A stretch of 64,000 bases of DNA from Verrucomicrobiaceae bacterium. GTDB taxonomy: Bacteria > Verrucomicrobiota > Verrucomicrobiia > Verrucomicrobiales > Verrucomicrobiaceae. The notes beneath the pieces are model-generated. The model saw only the letters and a list, made by a program, of their open reading frames with translations, did no database searches and was not told where the DNA came from. The translations under genes were made by a program, and so were the position numbers. The stretch covers positions 1 to 64,000 of the forward strand of contig JAIXYN010000059.1 of NCBI GenBank assembly GCA_027490195.1. The letters are read 5' to 3'. Positions 19,201-27,263 of the stretch are shown here, in pieces (position 1 is the stretch's first letter; each line of letters starts with the position of its first letter).

Positions 19201-19215
19201 ATCTGGAATATTCAT
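10285..19215 (-). CDS. Giant secreted copper-radical-oxidase/cytochrome c multidomain protein
   Basis: This 2976-aa protein begins with a signal peptide (cleavage near LRA, residue 39). Residues about 45-550 are a galactose-oxidase-like kelch domain plus C-terminal early-set domain. The copper and cofactor residues fall at C144, Y189, Y403, H404 and H487, with spacing close to fungal galactose oxidase. Next come a putative Ig (about 555-635), a legume-lectin-like domain (640-845), a second Ig, a PKD domain (WNFGDG, about 975), a YVTN-type beta-propeller (1045-1390) and a cytochrome c region (1400-1650) with CASCH at 1429 and 1559. Three concanavalin-like/Ig repeats (1750-2520) follow, then a C-terminal domain I do not recognise. 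It should be extracellular. The substrate is unknown. Coding is confirmed by the uninterrupted frame and conserved motifs. Confidence 0.9.
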   Translation of the reverse strand: MNIPDKVKNQAVRPSLFRSLARSALFLLISSSSLSSLRAGEDDHGLSDQLFAEAQALAPAFTLLAPAATVLTNRISQGEWGSVISWTPHIPVTAATLPDGRLLTFASNQRTTFPVGAEFTYAAVWNPATGVFTEINNTRHDMFCGGTTMLPDGRVVINGGRNTTRLSSAFDWRTNQWTALPNMNDGRWYNTSVALTDGSVFTVTGDGGTNTAERWSAAGGWARLSGINWAPQVALPGYVTRWHPLIVVAPDGRLFHGGPTDQMNWLTATGTGSLTYSGVNVPGAHYPKEGSFAMYDEGRILVAGGSASTTPNASDSSTGTSTNLAFTIDIRTGTPVVASVPSMTYTRQFANSVILPTGEVLVIGGNTSGLKFNDTGSVLIPELWNPTTRQWRQLAPMSVPRNYHSLALLLPDGRVWSGGGGLAGNSADHRDGQLFTPPMLYNADGSLATRPVITQAPSYIGVGTTFAVQATPGITKFSFIKMSSQTHSVNTDLRYLSLPSTETSPGVYVVQGHANLSVMTPGYWMLFGVTASGAYSVAKVIQVDPAQSVTVANPGSQFSAVNAPATLAVYGVAPGNGAVTYTATGLPTGLAINASTGVISGTPTVTGTFSSARVNLTDGITTASATFAWTITPPNLSQNFTTFTSAAGLQLNGSTRVSNGVLVLTPNAGNQAGSAFLTAPVPVSEGTSFSSRFVFRMNGTGDGADGMTFVLQGSAATALGAAGGGEGYEGILKSLAIELDTYTGGTDPNANHIGILTNGVVSPHLNTATPSFDMENGASHTLWVDYDGPSDTLRVYIVQGVSSTKPASPILTQTALKLASIVGPSAWMGFTGATGGSINTHEVLSWEINLNAFASPTPPVVTNPGPRSSIINAATSLSIQATDLNQDTLAFSATGLPTGLSINAASGIISGTPTAAGSFPVTVSVTDGNTTPATASFTWVISNALSVQQSQSAPAGSGAAVTLTAASTGGANPRFRWNFGDGTPQTAYSSSASISHTFANPGRYTVVVTATDDTGAVVTRTFFQAVYAPLTARKPAVSSSLIFEDRATGNDRVWLVNPDTDSVTILDAVTRGKLAETSVGTAPRCLALAPDGRVWVTNAESSTISILNGTTYAVVGTLTLPRGSRPFGIAFDPNGTAAYVALEGSGRLLKLNPSTGAQIATLNAGQHARHVSVSADGARVYVSRFITPPLPGENTAAPNTNGRGGEVLVVTASTLALERTILLQHSEQADTPTSAHGLPNYLGATAISPDGLSAWVPSKQDNIKRGALRNGEGLNHDQSLRAIASRINLTTQSEDYAGRVDFDNAGMPSAAAFDPWGIYIFVALESSRAIAVVDAWNKTVITRFDAGLAPQGLALSPDGRTLFVHNFMSRTVSVHDVSSLIQGGSSTPATLGVVNTVTTEKLSATVLKGKQLFYDAADVRLALQEYISCASCHNDGGHDGRTWDFTGTGEGLRNTITLRGHGAHGALHWTGNFDEVHDFEGQIRVFSGGTGLMTDAQFNTGTRNQPLGDSKAGVSSDLDALSAYVTSLTTESVSPNRNTDGTMTTTALAGERIFRQQNCASCHSGSAFTNSALNAFRDVGTIRQPTSGKRLNGALTGFDVPTMRGLWATAPYLHDGSAATLADAVTAHQGVTLNAADLASLVAYLQQIDNAPASAPLPVTVELATTAPASLSAPFGVTATFSHPVTGFTQSDISVTGGTASALTGSGTSYSFTITPTANVTISIAAAQAQDADMVTNLASNVLTRTYTPAASGPAFVSQDIGSGFLAGSTSINISTGVHTLVASGQDIYSTEDGFRFEQVVLTGDGEVRARVRSFGNTNPWAKAGVMVRETLAAGSRHAMMFITPPDAGNGFGMVSRLIANGTTGYAGGPALSTAPDNWVRLVREGNVLTGYASANGTTWTLVSTTTLTNLSAQVYVGLAATAADSGLTTTAEFDNVQVIGAQTAVAPSVTLSTASGIETGPFTAQVQFSQSVTGLTLSDFTVSNATASNLSGSGVAYSITLTPVASGIVTVSLPAGAAQNSAATGSTASNVVSVTYTVPATVAFVGQDVGGPLVAGSTTFSSGVYTVKGSGSDIYGTADGFHFALTQLTGDGEIRARVTSQSNTNPWSKTGVMMREALTAGARHVMAFTTPAGENNGFGMVWRPIANAATNYAGGPALNAAPNNWVRLVRSGTTISAYASSNGNAWTLMGTATLAGLSNTVYVGLAVTSSSPSILATSTFDNVQVAGAQAVVAPAVTLGAASSTEAGPFTIQAQFSQAVTGLALNDFVVTNATASNLTGSGTSYSVTLTPTATGVVTVTLPANAAQNAAAVGSTASNTVSVTYIPPVAIALQGQDVGTVQLAGGTTYNSTTDTYTLSGAGEDIFFAADGFHFASTQLTGNGEIRARITSQSNTHPWCKTGVMIREALTAGARHAIAFTTPAAENNGFGMVWRSTVNAAAEYAGGPAVNAAPNNWVRLVRTGDTLTSYASSNGNAWTLISSTTLTGLANVVHIGLAVTSSSPYDLGVSTFDKVQIIQAVPTPPAATVVKNALGSSPVSIQTASVQSTSIQPVTNADLDGDGVSDLIEYALGSDGSFDGGWWLTTTSDGRVDAHLHHPRSITGVSFLLESSTDLLTWTSVMLAPTPSPLSGDREQLSWRGISSLSGQDKQRGILRLRVTNRDGTSAVTTPQAWQRFTFTAGSQTSGISLVNAPLYAGCIEQFSGSSALILANAQSVRIDAATSCYLEVLDGTQAGHRFEIASLTAGVATLVSASPLSTLQTLPEDLIGARVVLRPHVTLAQAFPVDVFQAAAVAEAADQVLFYENGAWHAHWLSARSGVRQWVSADDAAHLSQNAKIIPPGTGLMVKAASQPKSVTLAGHVRVSPWRKSLNEGQNLLALPWPVDATPLRLGLTADQGFTASTTMTSADQLQLWKGDTVPGATSYDAYWLLKRSPTSYWAAKGSASLLNVSATLPLPAHRAFFLKVQPATAAHGWVFP
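11670..14240 (-). repeat. Three tandem concanavalin-like plus Ig-like modules within the giant gene
   Basis: Three copies of a roughly 185-residue module lie at about 13398-13953, 12540-13089 and 11670-12228. They are recognised by QDIG/QDVG near the start, TGDGEVRAR or TGDGEIRAR, NPWAKAGVM or NPWSKTGVM, GYAGGPA-type motifs and a final FDNVQV. Ig-like spacers of about 310 bases separate them, giving a period near 860 bases. Units 2 and 3 are more alike than either is to unit 1, which fits stepwise internal duplication. Confidence 0.85.
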
Positions 19216-19257
19216 AATAACGAGTCGCGTATTTTGGAATATTTATCGAAGAAGTAG

Positions 19258-20502
<1,245 letters not shown>

Positions 20503-20509
20503 TTTGATT

Positions 20510-20707
20510 ATGATTCCAAACTCGAATGCCGTGGCAACAGAGGAACCGCTTTTGTCGGTGCGGCGTTCGAGGATGGAGAATGAGGAGCTTGAGCTGCCAA
20601 TGAGCTTTGAGGAGCGGAAGGCGGACAGGAAGAGGCTTGATCAGTTGCATCCCGGGAACCGGTTTCGATTGATGTTTGGGCAGACGCTGCTGCGGCAGTA
20701 TCCGTGA
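20510..20707 (+). CDS. Small charged hypothetical protein
   Basis: A 65-aa frame begins seven bases after the leuB stop. It encodes a charged helical peptide (EELELPMSFEERKADRKRLDQLH) followed by PGNRFRLMFGQTLLRQ. Most third codon positions are G or C, as in neighbouring genes, which favours real coding. I recognise no family. It could be cotranscribed with leuB. It is bounded by a partial duplication of the leuB 3' end, so it may have come with that rearrangement. The rest of 20708-20846 shows no gene. Confidence 0.4.
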   Translation: MIPNSNAVATEEPLLSVRRSRMENEELELPMSFEERKADRKRLDQLHPGNRFRLMFGQTLLRQYP

Positions 20708-20811
20708 CTGAGGCACCTCTCTCGTCAACCTAAGCGAGCTTGGTCTTGCACGTGATGCAAATGTCATGCTGATCACTTTTCCTGGTTCCTCTGAAAACCG
20801 GAGCGAGCAAA

Positions 20812-20836
20812 GGCGATTATTGCGGCCCCGTGATTT
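20812..20836 (+). repeat. Partial duplicate of the leuB 3' end
   Basis: The 25 bases 20812-20836 match 20481-20505, which include the leuB stop codon, at 22 of 25 positions. The two copies are direct repeats that bracket about 306 bases, including the small ORF at 20510-20707. This suggests a local duplication or an insertion event. Confidence 0.5.
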
Positions 20837-20846
20837 TTCAAGCGGA

Positions 20847-21290
20847 TTAACCGCAAGCAAACATGGTTCGTTCGGGAAACTCTGCTTTCTGCCAGTGCCT
20901 CCGGAGCACCGAGGCAGCTCGATCAAATCTTTTGTTTCCTTCGTCCTCAGGCATTGCTTGGAGCATCTCAATTTTTCCTGAAGCCTTGGCGATTCGCAAA
21001 AGACCAATATTCACGCCTACTATCATTGATCGGCTTTTGAAGCGCGGATCTTTGTCAGTGACAGACGAACTGAAGAAATAATCGGCGTGCTCCGGAGTCT
21101 CGCTATCCTTGGTGATATCGATCAACATCCAATCGACGTGCCTGCCAGGCATTACTTCATGGAAGCCTGATCCAGCAGTGGATTTTCGTGCCTGACTGCA
21201 AGGCATGCACAATCCCCCATTTGCATCCGCTGTTGTTCGCAGAATGCTGGAACCACACTTTGTACAACTAGTTCTTTCTTCTGGCATCAA
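20847..21290 (-). CDS. Hypothetical protein with N-terminal zinc-ribbon-like cysteines
   Basis: The 147-aa protein starts with CTKC (residues 9-12) and a second CMPC about 16 residues later, a spacing typical of a small zinc ribbon. The rest includes HVDWMLIDITKD, a PEHADYFFSSSVTDKDPRFKSR segment and a C-terminal helix (RFDRAASVLRRHW). I do not recognise a family and propose no function. Third positions here are less GC-biased than in flanking genes, which hints at a more recent acquisition. It ends convergently with the leuB region and starts 13 bases after the stop of the upstream dehydrogenase, which is on the same strand. Confidence 0.6.
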   Translation of the reverse strand: MMPEERTSCTKCGSSILRTTADANGGLCMPCSQARKSTAGSGFHEVMPGRHVDWMLIDITKDSETPEHADYFFSSSVTDKDPRFKSRSMIVGVNIGLLRIAKASGKIEMLQAMPEDEGNKRFDRAASVLRRHWQKAEFPERTMFACG

Positions 21291-21303
21291 GACACGGTCT
21301 AAC

Positions 21304-22260
21304 TCACCCGTTCACCACATTGACCGGTTTGCCTGCGAGGAAGGCTTGGAGGTTAGCAGCGGTGATGTCGATGAGTCGGGCGCGGGATTCGCGGCTGGCC
21401 CAGGCGACGTGGGGGGTGATGACGGCGTTCTTGGCGGAGAGTAGAGGGTTGTCGGCTTTGGCGGGTTCGACGGAGAGGACGTCGAGTCCTGCACCGGCGA
21501 TGAGGCCTTCGTTGAGGGCTTTGGCGAGGGCGGGTTCATCGACGAGAGGGCCGCGGCCGGTGTTGATGATCATGGCCTCGCGTTTCATGAGATTGAGCGT
21601 GCGCTCGCCGACGAGGTGCTTGGTGGCGTCGGTGAGCGGGCAGTGAAGGCTGATGACGTCGGACTGGCGGAAGATGTCGTCGATTTCGGCGGCGGTGACA
21701 CCGGCGGGTGGGGGCTCTTTCCAGGTGCGCTTGGAGGCGAGGACCTTCATGCCGAAGGCGACGGCGATGCGCGCGACGGCGCTGCCGATTTCGCCGTAAC
21801 CGATGATGCCAAGGGTGCGGCCGGAGAGCTCGATGATGGGGTGATCCCAGTAGGCGAAATCGGGGCACTTGACCCAGCCGCCGGCTTCCACGCTCTTTGA
21901 TGCGTGGCCGACGTGGTTGGTCATTTCGAGCATGAGGGCGATGACATGCTGGGCGACGGCGGGGGTGCTGTAGCCGGGGACATTCGTAACGACGATGCCG
22001 CGTTCTTTGGCGGCGACGACATCGACCACATTGAAGCCGGTGGCGGTGACGCCGATGTATTTCAAATCTGGCAGCGCGGCGATGATTTCACGTGTGAGCG
22101 GCGCTTTGTTGGTGATGACGATCTCTGCGCCGGCACAGCGCGCGACGGTTTGATCCAGCGGCGTACGTGGATGCACTTCACAGGCGGCGATGGCTTCGAG
22201 AGGCTGCCAGGAGAGGTCGCCAGGATTTGCGGTGTGGGCGTCGAGAAGAACGATTTTCAT
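21304..22260 (-). CDS. D-2-hydroxyacid dehydrogenase (glycerate dehydrogenase-like)
   Basis: The 318-aa protein reduces or oxidises 2-keto/2-hydroxy acids with NAD(P). The Rossmann motif is LGIIGYGEIGSAVARIA near residue 150. The catalytic triad is visible as Arg in INTGRGPLVDE, Glu in the DVLSVEP region and His in ITPHVAWAS. The N-terminal substrate domain contains GVTATGFNVVDV. The overall pattern is closest to hydroxypyruvate reductase/glycerate dehydrogenase, but related lactate and phosphoglycerate enzymes cannot be separated by eye; the C-terminal ACT domain of SerA is absent. It lies 40 bases after the two-VWA protein on the same strand. Confidence 0.9.
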   Translation of the reverse strand: MKIVLLDAHTANPGDLSWQPLEAIAACEVHPRTPLDQTVARCAGAEIVITNKAPLTREIIAALPDLKYIGVTATGFNVVDVVAAKERGIVVTNVPGYSTPAVAQHVIALMLEMTNHVGHASKSVEAGGWVKCPDFAYWDHPIIELSGRTLGIIGYGEIGSAVARIAVAFGMKVLASKRTWKEPPPAGVTAAEIDDIFRQSDVISLHCPLTDATKHLVGERTLNLMKREAMIINTGRGPLVDEPALAKALNEGLIAGAGLDVLSVEPAKADNPLLSAKNAVITPHVAWASRESRARLIDITAANLQAFLAGKPVNVVNG

Positions 22261-22300
22261 GGGTGAGTAATCCTATGCCGACGATTTGGCGGCGCTCCAC

Positions 22301-24808
22301 TCAAATTCGTCGCAGGAGCACTCCGCCGAGGAGCATGCCCAGAGCGCTCCAGGCGAACCAGTGGCCGATGGGTTGCAGCTGTTTGGCGGGCGCGAGTCCG
22401 GCAGTGATGGCGGCGGTGTCGTATTTGGGCAGAGCGGTCAGGCTATCCGGTGTCTTGCCATTGAGGCGGTATTCGGCGGGATAGGGTGAGTGGTGGTGTT
22501 TTACTTCGAGCTTGTCGTGATCGCGATCATGCATGCGGAGGCTGAGGTGCTTGCGGGTGCCGATGGGGATGCGGGCCTCATAGCGGCCGAGGCCGGTCTC
22601 GCGAATGGTGACGTCCTGGGTGTTGCCATTTTCATCGAGGGATTGGGCGTTCCAATGAATGCCGGAAACGGGAGCGCCATCGTCGCCACGGCGGTCAATT
22701 TTCATGATCCATACGCCATCGCGGATTTCGCCGCGTGACTCCATGCCTTCGACATCTGCCTTGCGAAGAGCTCCGCGAAGAACCTGGGCCCAGAAGCGAC
22801 CGCAGCCGTCCCAGGCGAGCCATTCACCGCCCCAGATTTCGGTGAGGTCGCCGGTGTAGGCGAGGCCGATGCCGAGACCGAAGCGGCCGACGGCAAGGAG
22901 GGGATCGCCATTTTCAGCGCCGAGGAGAACTTGAGCAGCGGGTTTGGCTTCTGTCATGACGTAGCCGAGCACAACGGGGAGTCCTTCGGCTTCGTAGCCA
23001 GCGAGCATGGGGTGCTCGGTGATGCCAATGTGGGTGAAGACGCCTTCCTGCACGGCGCTCTTGGAAGCCTGCGTGGTCTCTTTGGTGAAGATCTGCGGGA
23101 GTGTGGCGGGATCGTTGCTTTCGTAATAGCGGCCTTTGCCGGCTTCGGCGATTTGTTGGAGGAGCTCACGCGCAGCGCCATCACCAAGGCCCACGGTGGA
23201 AACGGTCATGCCGCTGTCCACCATCTGCTGAACAAGGCCCATGTGATCTGCTTCCTGGGTCTGACCGTCGGTGAGGCAGATCATGTGCTTCACTTTAGCG
23301 GTGGTGCGCTCCAGCATGTCCTTGGCTGCGACCATGCCGGTGTACATGTAGGTGCCGCCGCCTTCGGCGATGGAGTCGATGGCGGCCTGGATGGTGCCCT
23401 GCTGTGAGGCGGGTGTCATTTCGCAGACGATTTGGGCATCGCCATCGAAGGCCACGACTGCGATTTGATCCTGGGGGCCGAGGAGTTCGGCGGCGCTCTT
23501 GGCGGCCTGTCGTGCCATTTGCAGCGGGAGACCGGACATGGAGCCGCTTTTGTCGATGACCAAGGCCATGGCGAGCGAAGGCTTTTCTTTTTCTTTTTCG
23601 AAACGTGAGACGAGGGGCAGCACCTCCTCGACGGGGGATTTGTAATAGCCGCCGAGGCCGAAGCTGTTTTCGCTGCCGGTCATGACCAGACCGCCACCAA
23701 AGTCGGAGACGTAGCTGCGCAGGAGACTCATCTGACGCGGGGTCATGTCGGTGGCGGACATGTTGGCGAGCAAGATGGCATCGAAGGACAGCATGTCTTC
23801 CATGCCTTCTGGGAGACCGCGTTTGCCGCGAAGGTCGACATCGAAGTCCTGCTCCTTCAGGGCGCGGATGAAGGGGCGCATTTTTTTCTCGTCCTGATGG
23901 ATGACGAGAATGCGCGGCTTGCCACGGACGGTGATGGTGGTGGTGGCCTGATTGTTGATAGGGAAGTGATCGCGCTCGGGGATGATTTCTGCGCTCCAGA
24001 CGCTGGGGCCTGGGGTGTTCATTTCGGTGTCGAACCAGACCTTGGCGTCTTCGCCGGGTTTGAGCGCGACGGTTTTTTCCTGCACGGCGACGCCTTTGTT
24101 AAGGAGGCGAACGCGGGAGTTCATGGGTTGATTGGCCATGACGCGTGCGGTGAGGCGCAGGACTTCGCCATGGAAGGCGAAGGGTGAGGTGCTTTCCAGG
24201 CTGACGAGAGCGACCTCGGGTTCGCTCAAGGTTTTGAGGGAAGCGAACTTCACGTCCACGCCTTCGCGTCGCAGTTGTTCTAGCGCTGCATCGACGCCGT
24301 TCTCGGTGTCGATGCCGTCGCTGAAGATGATGAGGCGCTTGGCTTTGCCTGCTGGAAATGCGAGGCGGGCGGCGAGCAATGAATCGCCTAGGCGGGTGTG
24401 GGAGCGGAAGGCATCGTCTGCGACGCCTTTGGTCCAGTCGTCGAGCATCTTGGTGAAGTCCGGGAGCTTCTTGTCGCGCAGGCCGTTGGCCATGGCGAAG
24501 AGGGAATGGGTGTCTTGAGGACGCAGGGCTTTTACGCCTGCTTCGATTTGTTTGAGGGCATCTTTGGCGGATTCGAGATCGATAGATTGCGAGACGTCGA
24601 CCAAGAAGACGACGTGCGCTTCGTCCGTCTCCTCGCCTGCGTAGGGCTGGCACAAAGCAAGCGCGAGGAGGATGACGCCGAGAACGCGGAAGGCGAATGA
24701 GGTGATCTTGAGGCCAGAGGGGCGGTCAACGAGGGAGCGCCAGTAGCCATAGCCTGCGATGAGGAGCAGGAGGAGCCAGAGGAGCGGGGTGAAGGTGGTG
24801 AAGCTCAT
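22301..24808 (-). CDS. Membrane protein with two VWA domains (Bat-like cluster)
   Basis: The 835-aa protein has two N-terminal membrane helices (about 8-22 and 38-54). A first VWA-like domain carries the MIDAS DVSQS at residue 71. After a beta-rich region, a second complete VWA domain carries DKSGS at 419, a Thr in GGGTYMYTG and an Asp in CLTDGQTQ. A C-terminal glutamine-amidotransferase-like/beta region and a final helix (WFAWSALGMLLGGVLL) complete it. Such proteins accompany MoxR ATPases, which are thought to remodel VWA partners. It overlaps the upstream kinase-like ORF by four bases (ATGA) and is the last tightly coupled gene of the cluster. Confidence 0.85.
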   Translation of the reverse strand: MSFTTFTPLLWLLLLLIAGYGYWRSLVDRPSGLKITSFAFRVLGVILLALALCQPYAGEETDEAHVVFLVDVSQSIDLESAKDALKQIEAGVKALRPQDTHSLFAMANGLRDKKLPDFTKMLDDWTKGVADDAFRSHTRLGDSLLAARLAFPAGKAKRLIIFSDGIDTENGVDAALEQLRREGVDVKFASLKTLSEPEVALVSLESTSPFAFHGEVLRLTARVMANQPMNSRVRLLNKGVAVQEKTVALKPGEDAKVWFDTEMNTPGPSVWSAEIIPERDHFPINNQATTTITVRGKPRILVIHQDEKKMRPFIRALKEQDFDVDLRGKRGLPEGMEDMLSFDAILLANMSATDMTPRQMSLLRSYVSDFGGGLVMTGSENSFGLGGYYKSPVEEVLPLVSRFEKEKEKPSLAMALVIDKSGSMSGLPLQMARQAAKSAAELLGPQDQIAVVAFDGDAQIVCEMTPASQQGTIQAAIDSIAEGGGTYMYTGMVAAKDMLERTTAKVKHMICLTDGQTQEADHMGLVQQMVDSGMTVSTVGLGDGAARELLQQIAEAGKGRYYESNDPATLPQIFTKETTQASKSAVQEGVFTHIGITEHPMLAGYEAEGLPVVLGYVMTEAKPAAQVLLGAENGDPLLAVGRFGLGIGLAYTGDLTEIWGGEWLAWDGCGRFWAQVLRGALRKADVEGMESRGEIRDGVWIMKIDRRGDDGAPVSGIHWNAQSLDENGNTQDVTIRETGLGRYEARIPIGTRKHLSLRMHDRDHDKLEVKHHHSPYPAEYRLNGKTPDSLTALPKYDTAAITAGLAPAKQLQPIGHWFAWSALGMLLGGVLLRRI

Positions 24809-25557
24809 GACTTGCGCACCCCCATCATGAAAAGATGATCCGCGTCAGGATGATGGATTGGGACCAGATCAATCGGCACCACCTGGCCGTCTGGCATACT
24901 GATGAAATTTCCCGGGTGTGCATCGAAGGCAGCAAGGTCATCGCTGGCACGATACCAATCGTTCGACCTCGTCTTCACAAACCCTTCAGCCGTCATGTAG
25001 GCATCAATGTGCTCATGTTTCGGATGATCGCCCTCTATGAATGTCTGGGAGATTACAAGAGTCACACGGCCCTGCTCGTCTTCGAAGGTGGCCTCAATCA
25101 GCACATCGTCACCGAAGACCTTGTTATGCAAGGCCATGCGAGTCAGATATTCAAATGGCAGAGCGTCCGTATTGCCGAGCCCTCCGCTGCCGTAGAAGGC
25201 CGTGCGTCCAAATTGGTTTGGGTAGGTGTATTTGTAGATCCGGCTGAAGTCAGCGTGCTTCCAAGTCCGGTGTTCACGGCCAAACGCCACCTGCGTCGAG
25301 TTTAGCCGGTCACGCCACTCACAAGGCATGCCGAAAGCGAAATGGTGCCCGGCTTGTCGTGAGGATTCAATGAGTGCCTGCTTCTGAACTCGGCGTAGAG
25401 TTTCGCGTTCTCCGGATGGTTCCGCTCCATCTGGGAGAGAAACTCCAGATAGGTAAGCTTGCGCTGATTCAAGCGCACTTTGCGGAGAGCGTCCGGACCT
25501 GTGACCATGAGGCAGATTGTGCTCTTCTCCTGGGTGAATGTCAAACTCGCCGCTCAT
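24805..25557 (-). CDS. Kinase-like (polyvalent-protein STY-kinase type) ORF with probable frame disruption
   Basis: From about residue 75 onward this 250-aa frame resembles the small serine/threonine/tyrosine-kinase-like domain of phage/plasmid polyvalent proteins. Landmarks are KHADFSRIYKYTYPNQFG, GLGNTDALPFEYLTRM and, near the C-terminus, AAFDAHPGNF plus VVPIDLVPI, which correspond to the catalytic and metal regions. It overlaps both neighbours by four bases (ATGA), so it is embedded in the MoxR/VWA operon. The first 70 residues look unlike coding sequence: by hand count third-position GC is about 40%, whereas the next frame (25302-25544) shows about 74% and reads like protein. A one-base loss near 25305-25360 or a -1 slip would join them. 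Confidence 0.6.
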   Translation of the reverse strand: MSGEFDIHPGEEHNLPHGHRSGRSPQSALESAQAYLSGVSLPDGAEPSGERETLRRVQKQALIESSRQAGHHFAFGMPCEWRDRLNSTQVAFGREHRTWKHADFSRIYKYTYPNQFGRTAFYGSGGLGNTDALPFEYLTRMALHNKVFGDDVLIEATFEDEQGRVTLVISQTFIEGDHPKHEHIDAYMTAEGFVKTRSNDWYRASDDLAAFDAHPGNFISMPDGQVVPIDLVPIHHPDADHLFMMGVRKS

Positions 25558-27263
25558 CCGACCTTCCTCCGGTCGTAAAGGATGGACTCGCCGACGAGGA
25601 CGCCGAGGGCGAGGACGAGGAGCCAGTAGCTGGGTGCTTCACCACTGGCGATGGGTTTGACGCTTTCTTTGAGGGTATCGTTTTTCAGCAGGCTTTCTTC
25701 GGGTGAGACGAGTGAGGTGGCGAAGGTCCATGAGCCGGTTTCGTGGAAACCGGAGGTCAGCATGGGGCCGTAGGGAGTGGGATCGGCGCGGCCGGGAACG
25801 CGTGCGCTGGAGCCGGTGGGCAGCGTGGCGGGGGGCATGTCCTCACGATGGGTGAGATGCGCGGCGGCGTTGTGGATGAGGACGGGGAACCAGGCGCTGA
25901 GATAGAACTGAGCGGCGAGTGGATCGAGATTCACGACGCAGACGGTTTGTGCGCCCTGACGCATGAGATAGATCAATGGGGGGCCGGATTCGTCGGCGAC
26001 GAGTACAACGGCACCGGTGGGGGCGGTGATTTGGCGTGCACCGGCGAAGGTCATCGCTTCGGCATCAAGGTAGCGCAGGAGGGGATGATCTTTTGCGAGG
26101 ACCTTGGGGACGGGCGCGGCGATTTCGGCGCCGACTTTGGACCAGACGGAAGAATCACCGGATGGTTGGAAGACGACGGTGCTGATCTCGGCAGGCACCT
26201 TGCCTTTACTGAGCATGAACTGGGCGGTCTTGGTGTCTTCCGCGAGGGAGAGAAGTTGATCGCTGCGCTCGAAGGCGCTGACGGCATTTTGGAAGAAGAA
26301 GGGATCATCGGCCATGACACCGACGGGAACGGGCTGGCGCGGCGGGACGTAGAGGAAGGCGGTGTTGTCGCTTTCCAGGGCGTCCTCCAGACCGAGCATG
26401 GCTTTCCAGCGGCCGGAGGGCGCGTCATCCAGCGTGAGGGTGACGGCGGAATTTTCGCTGGGCTGCAAAGTCACGGGGATGATTTTGACCAGCTTGTTGG
26501 AATCGACATGCATGAGGGTGATGTCGGTTTTCACCAGCTCGGTGAAGGATGAGACGGGCAGAATGAAGAGGCCGAGACGGGCGGGGCCGCCGGGAACGCT
26601 GCGGAGATCGGCGCGGGCGATGCCGACGTTTTTAGCGGCATCGGTGATGCGGAGAACTTCGACGTTGGGAAGACGTTCGGGGGCATCGAGGCAGCCGTCG
26701 GTGATGAGAAGAACGCGAGTGTCCTTCATCCATTCGTCACCGGGTTGGAGAGCGCGCAGGGCTTCGACGCGGGATGGGAGTTCCGTAGGCTGGATGGAGT
26801 TCACGGCTTCCAACAGGGCTTTGCGATGGCGGGTGGGGTGCTCGAGCATGCGCGTCACTTCGGCAAAGGAGGCGACTGCGGCGCGCTGGGTGCCGTTCAT
26901 TCCGGTGATGAGATCGCGCGCGCGCTGCTTTGCTTTTTCGAGTCGCGTGGTGGTGCCGTCTTTGGCGGACATTGAGGCGGAATGATCGACGACGATGAGG
27001 AGGTCTTTGCGCTCATCTCCGGCGAGGTCGGGCTCTGCCAAGGCGAAAGCGATGGCGGCAAAGGCGAGCACCATGAGAAGGAGGGAGAAGACGTCGCGCA
27101 GGCGTTTGAAGAGAGCGGAGGCTTTTTTCTCGGTGAAAATCTTCTGCCACAGGAAGAAGGCGGTGACCGGCTTTTTGCGCGGGCGCACCTTGAGAAAATA
27201 GATGGCCGCCAGCGGGACGAGGGCCGCCAGGGACCAGAGAAATGCCGGGGCGAGGAAGGTCAT
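25554..27263 (-). CDS. BatA-like VWA membrane protein
   Basis: The 569-aa protein begins with the Bat N-terminal region: FLAPAFLWSLAALVPLAAIYFL, a basic patch and a second helix at about 60-78. A VWA domain follows with an intact MIDAS start, DHSAS at residue 93, and a later LLITDGCLD. The central part is beta-rich, and a final membrane helix (YWLLVLALGVLVGESILY) anchors the C-terminus. This is the topology of aerotolerance-type BatA/BatB proteins, with the VWA domain outside the membrane. It overlaps DUF58 upstream and the kinase-like ORF downstream by four bases each. Confidence 0.88.
   Translation of the reverse strand: MTFLAPAFLWSLAALVPLAAIYFLKVRPRKKPVTAFFLWQKIFTEKKASALFKRLRDVFSLLLMVLAFAAIAFALAEPDLAGDERKDLLIVVDHSASMSAKDGTTTRLEKAKQRARDLITGMNGTQRAAVASFAEVTRMLEHPTRHRKALLEAVNSIQPTELPSRVEALRALQPGDEWMKDTRVLLITDGCLDAPERLPNVEVLRITDAAKNVGIARADLRSVPGGPARLGLFILPVSSFTELVKTDITLMHVDSNKLVKIIPVTLQPSENSAVTLTLDDAPSGRWKAMLGLEDALESDNTAFLYVPPRQPVPVGVMADDPFFFQNAVSAFERSDQLLSLAEDTKTAQFMLSKGKVPAEISTVVFQPSGDSSVWSKVGAEIAAPVPKVLAKDHPLLRYLDAEAMTFAGARQITAPTGAVVLVADESGPPLIYLMRQGAQTVCVVNLDPLAAQFYLSAWFPVLIHNAAAHLTHREDMPPATLPTGSSARVPGRADPTPYGPMLTSGFHETGSWTFATSLVSPEESLLKNDTLKESVKPIASGEAPSYWLLVLALGVLVGESILYDRRKVG

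Noticed and set aside
25302-25544. Programmed -1 frameshift as a proven mechanism
   Set aside because: No slippery heptamer with a following hairpin was recognised; a one-base deletion explains the pattern equally well.
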